From positions 1 to 5,866 of the forward strand of contig QNAY01000095.1 in NCBI GenBank assembly GCA_003645605.1: DNA of 5,866 bases, written 5' to 3'. Shown one piece after another: positions 4,797 to 5,866 of this stretch. Positions within the stretch are counted from its first letter, which is position 1. Each line of letters opens with the position of its first letter. Position numbers and translations under genes: made by a program. This DNA is from Thermodesulfobacteriota bacterium. Lineage in GTDB: Bacteria > Desulfobacterota > Dissulfuribacteria > Dissulfuribacterales > UBA3076. The notes below the pieces were generated by a model that worked only from the letters and a program-made list of their open reading frames with translations, had not been told where the DNA came from and ran no database searches.

Positions 4797-5747
4797 ATGT
4801 CCCGGAAACAACAGCCATCTCTACCGAACTTCACTGTCCAATTAGTCCATATAGAGGGGCCGCTAAAAGGTCAAATCCAAGAATTTGAACAAACTCCTGT
4901 CACGATCGGGAGGACTACGGATTCCTCTGTGGTATTTCCTACTGACCTCAAGGCCATTTCCAGGCACCATGCGGAAATCCGCAGGGAAAGAAATCGTTTC
5001 AAGCTAATAGACCTCAGTACCAATGGAACATTTGTCCAGGGAAGACAAATCGATGAAGTGTACCTGAAAGACGGGGATGTCATTACGTTCAGTAAGGATG
5101 GACCAAAGGCGAGTTTTTTGTCTGTGATTAGAAAAAAGGCTGAACCTGCTGTCTCAAAGGCCCGGCAGAAAGCCCCAAAACCGGTCTCTTCTATTTCCCC
5201 TCCAGCCGGTTCTCCTTCCGGCCCTGTGATCATAACAATACAATTGGGAACTTCACTCAAGACCTATCGCCAGTCTACAGTCTATGTGGGGAGTGACCCG
5301 GGTTGTGACGTTGTGATCGACCTCCCGGGCGTGGCACCGAAGCACCTGGAGATTCGTCACAGCCAGGCACAATTTTGGTTGAAAGACCTTACCGGAGAAT
5401 CCCGCTCACTCCTTAACGGTATGCCTTTGACCCAGGGTATAGTATTAAGGGCCGATGACTTGCTGCAACTGAATCAAGCAGGACCGGCATTTACCTATGC
5501 CGGTGACGGAAAATTCTTCCAGCGAGATGGCATTGGCCCACCCTACAGCCAGGAATCACTGCCCGGCTCCAACGACTGGGAAACTTCTCCTTCTCACGAA
5601 ATTGAAACAGGTAGACCCGGCATAGGACCAGTTGTAACTCATTCTGTTGCGAGCGTTCGGATTCCCTTCTGGGTATGGGTGGCCGCAGGAAGCGCTGCCC
5701 TGGTAACGCTGATTGTGTATTTTGTATCCAGATGGACTGGTGGTTAG
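4797..5747 (+). CDS. Double FHA-domain protein with C-terminal membrane anchor
   Basis: A 316-residue protein. FHA domain 1 (about 12-110) has the full phospho-threonine reading set: Gly38-Arg39, Ser55-Arg56-His57-His58 and Asn76-Gly77-Thr78. A proline/serine/lysine-rich linker follows (about 113-143). FHA domain 2 (about 144-233) keeps the fold pattern (VYVGSDPGCDVVID, KHLEI, LLNG) but has Ser166 where the key Arg should be and no SRHH equivalent, so it probably does not bind phosphopeptide in the standard way. A low-complexity stretch leads to one hydrophobic helix (about 289-310) and a short SRWTGG end, suggesting a tail anchor with the FHA domains in the cytoplasm. The start follows GGGAGGG at 4786-4792. 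It lies 72 bases after scpB, possibly in the same transcript. Its partner, perhaps a Ser/Thr kinase or its substrate, is not in the window. Confidence 0.88.
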   Translation: MSRKQQPSLPNFTVQLVHIEGPLKGQIQEFEQTPVTIGRTTDSSVVFPTDLKAISRHHAEIRRERNRFKLIDLSTNGTFVQGRQIDEVYLKDGDVITFSKDGPKASFLSVIRKKAEPAVSKARQKAPKPVSSISPPAGSPSGPVIITIQLGTSLKTYRQSTVYVGSDPGCDVVIDLPGVAPKHLEIRHSQAQFWLKDLTGESRSLLNGMPLTQGIVLRADDLLQLNQAGPAFTYAGDGKFFQRDGIGPPYSQESLPGSNDWETSPSHEIETGRPGIGPVVTHSVASVRIPFWVWVAAGSAALVTLIVYFVSRWTGG

Positions 5748-5764
5748 GAACGGGAGATAAATAA

Positions 5765-5803
5765 CTTGAACAAAAATTAATAGGGTTTTTTGTTGTATTC
5801 AAG
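5765..5803. other. AT-rich interrupted hairpin after the FHA gene
   Basis: CTTGAACAAAAA (5765-5776) can pair with TTTTTGTT (5787-5794) and then CAAG (5800-5803), with a 5-base bulge on the right side. It starts 17 bases after the FHA stop codon and contains a T6 run (5786-5791) inside the stem, not after it. It may help end transcription, but it does not have the GC-rich stem of a typical intrinsic terminator, and it overlaps the start of the terminal repeat. Confidence 0.3.
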
Positions 5804-5866
5804 GCGCGAGGAGCGAGCATAACGGGTTATGTGATCGACGAGCAACGAAGAAGACGGCAAAAAAAA
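5787..5866. repeat. Inverted-repeat element running to the window edge
   Basis: TTTTTTGTTGTATTC (5786-5800) matches the reverse complement of the last bases, GAAGACGGC followed by six A's, at 12 of 15 positions, giving terminal inverted repeats. At the centre, CATAAC (5818-5823) and GTTATG (5826-5831) form a perfect 6-bp palindrome around GG. The arms are rich in GCGAG/GACGAG units. CAAGGCGCG near the left end and GCAACGAAGAAG near the right end echo the reverse strand of the 278-420 element (CAAGGCGCG and GCAACGCAGCAG). The right border may lie beyond the window. Confidence 0.55.

Overview
The window reads as a piece of a mesophilic Gram-negative bacterial chromosome, most likely a Desulfobacterota (former Deltaproteobacteria) member. 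This is inferred from the style of the proteins, the moderate base composition, and intergenic regions full of short TTCAAAG-type and palindromic repeats. No rRNA or other phylogenetic marker is present, so the assignment is tentative. All five convincing genes lie on the + strand.

Layout. Positions 1-751 hold no gene I can support. They are built from repeats: a 154-bp element with 19-bp terminal inverted repeats (122-275) directly followed by a 143-bp imperfect palindrome (278-420), then an inverted pair of TTCAAAG-type repeats. A class-V PLP aminotransferase follows (752-1894). A second repeat-rich gap (1895-2170) carries an inverted partial copy of the upstream repeat, two 15-bp direct repeats, and a perfect 14-bp palindrome that matches a LacI/GalR-type operator. 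Then come serA (2171-3751), a small probable lipoprotein (3818-4108), scpB (4143-4724) and a double-FHA protein with a C-terminal membrane anchor (4797-5747). The window ends inside another inverted-repeat element (about 5787-5866) that resembles the one at 278-420.

How the genes fit together. The aminotransferase and SerA can be read as the first two steps of serine synthesis from 3-phosphoglycerate, with a class-V alanine-glyoxylate-type enzyme standing in for classical SerC; no phosphoserine phosphatase is visible. SerA, the lipoprotein, ScpB and the FHA protein are separated by only 34-72 bases and may be one transcript. ScpB belongs to the SMC condensin complex, but its usual partner ScpA is not in the window. 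The FHA protein would read phospho-threonine signals at the inner membrane.

The protein-coding content is largely ordinary housekeeping. I do not see a clear new defence, mobile or biosynthetic system. The points most worth a second look are the layered repeat architecture between genes, the LacI-type palindrome before serA, the repeated AATTGTCA motif on both sides of scpB, and the unexplained lipoprotein-scpB-FHA linkage.
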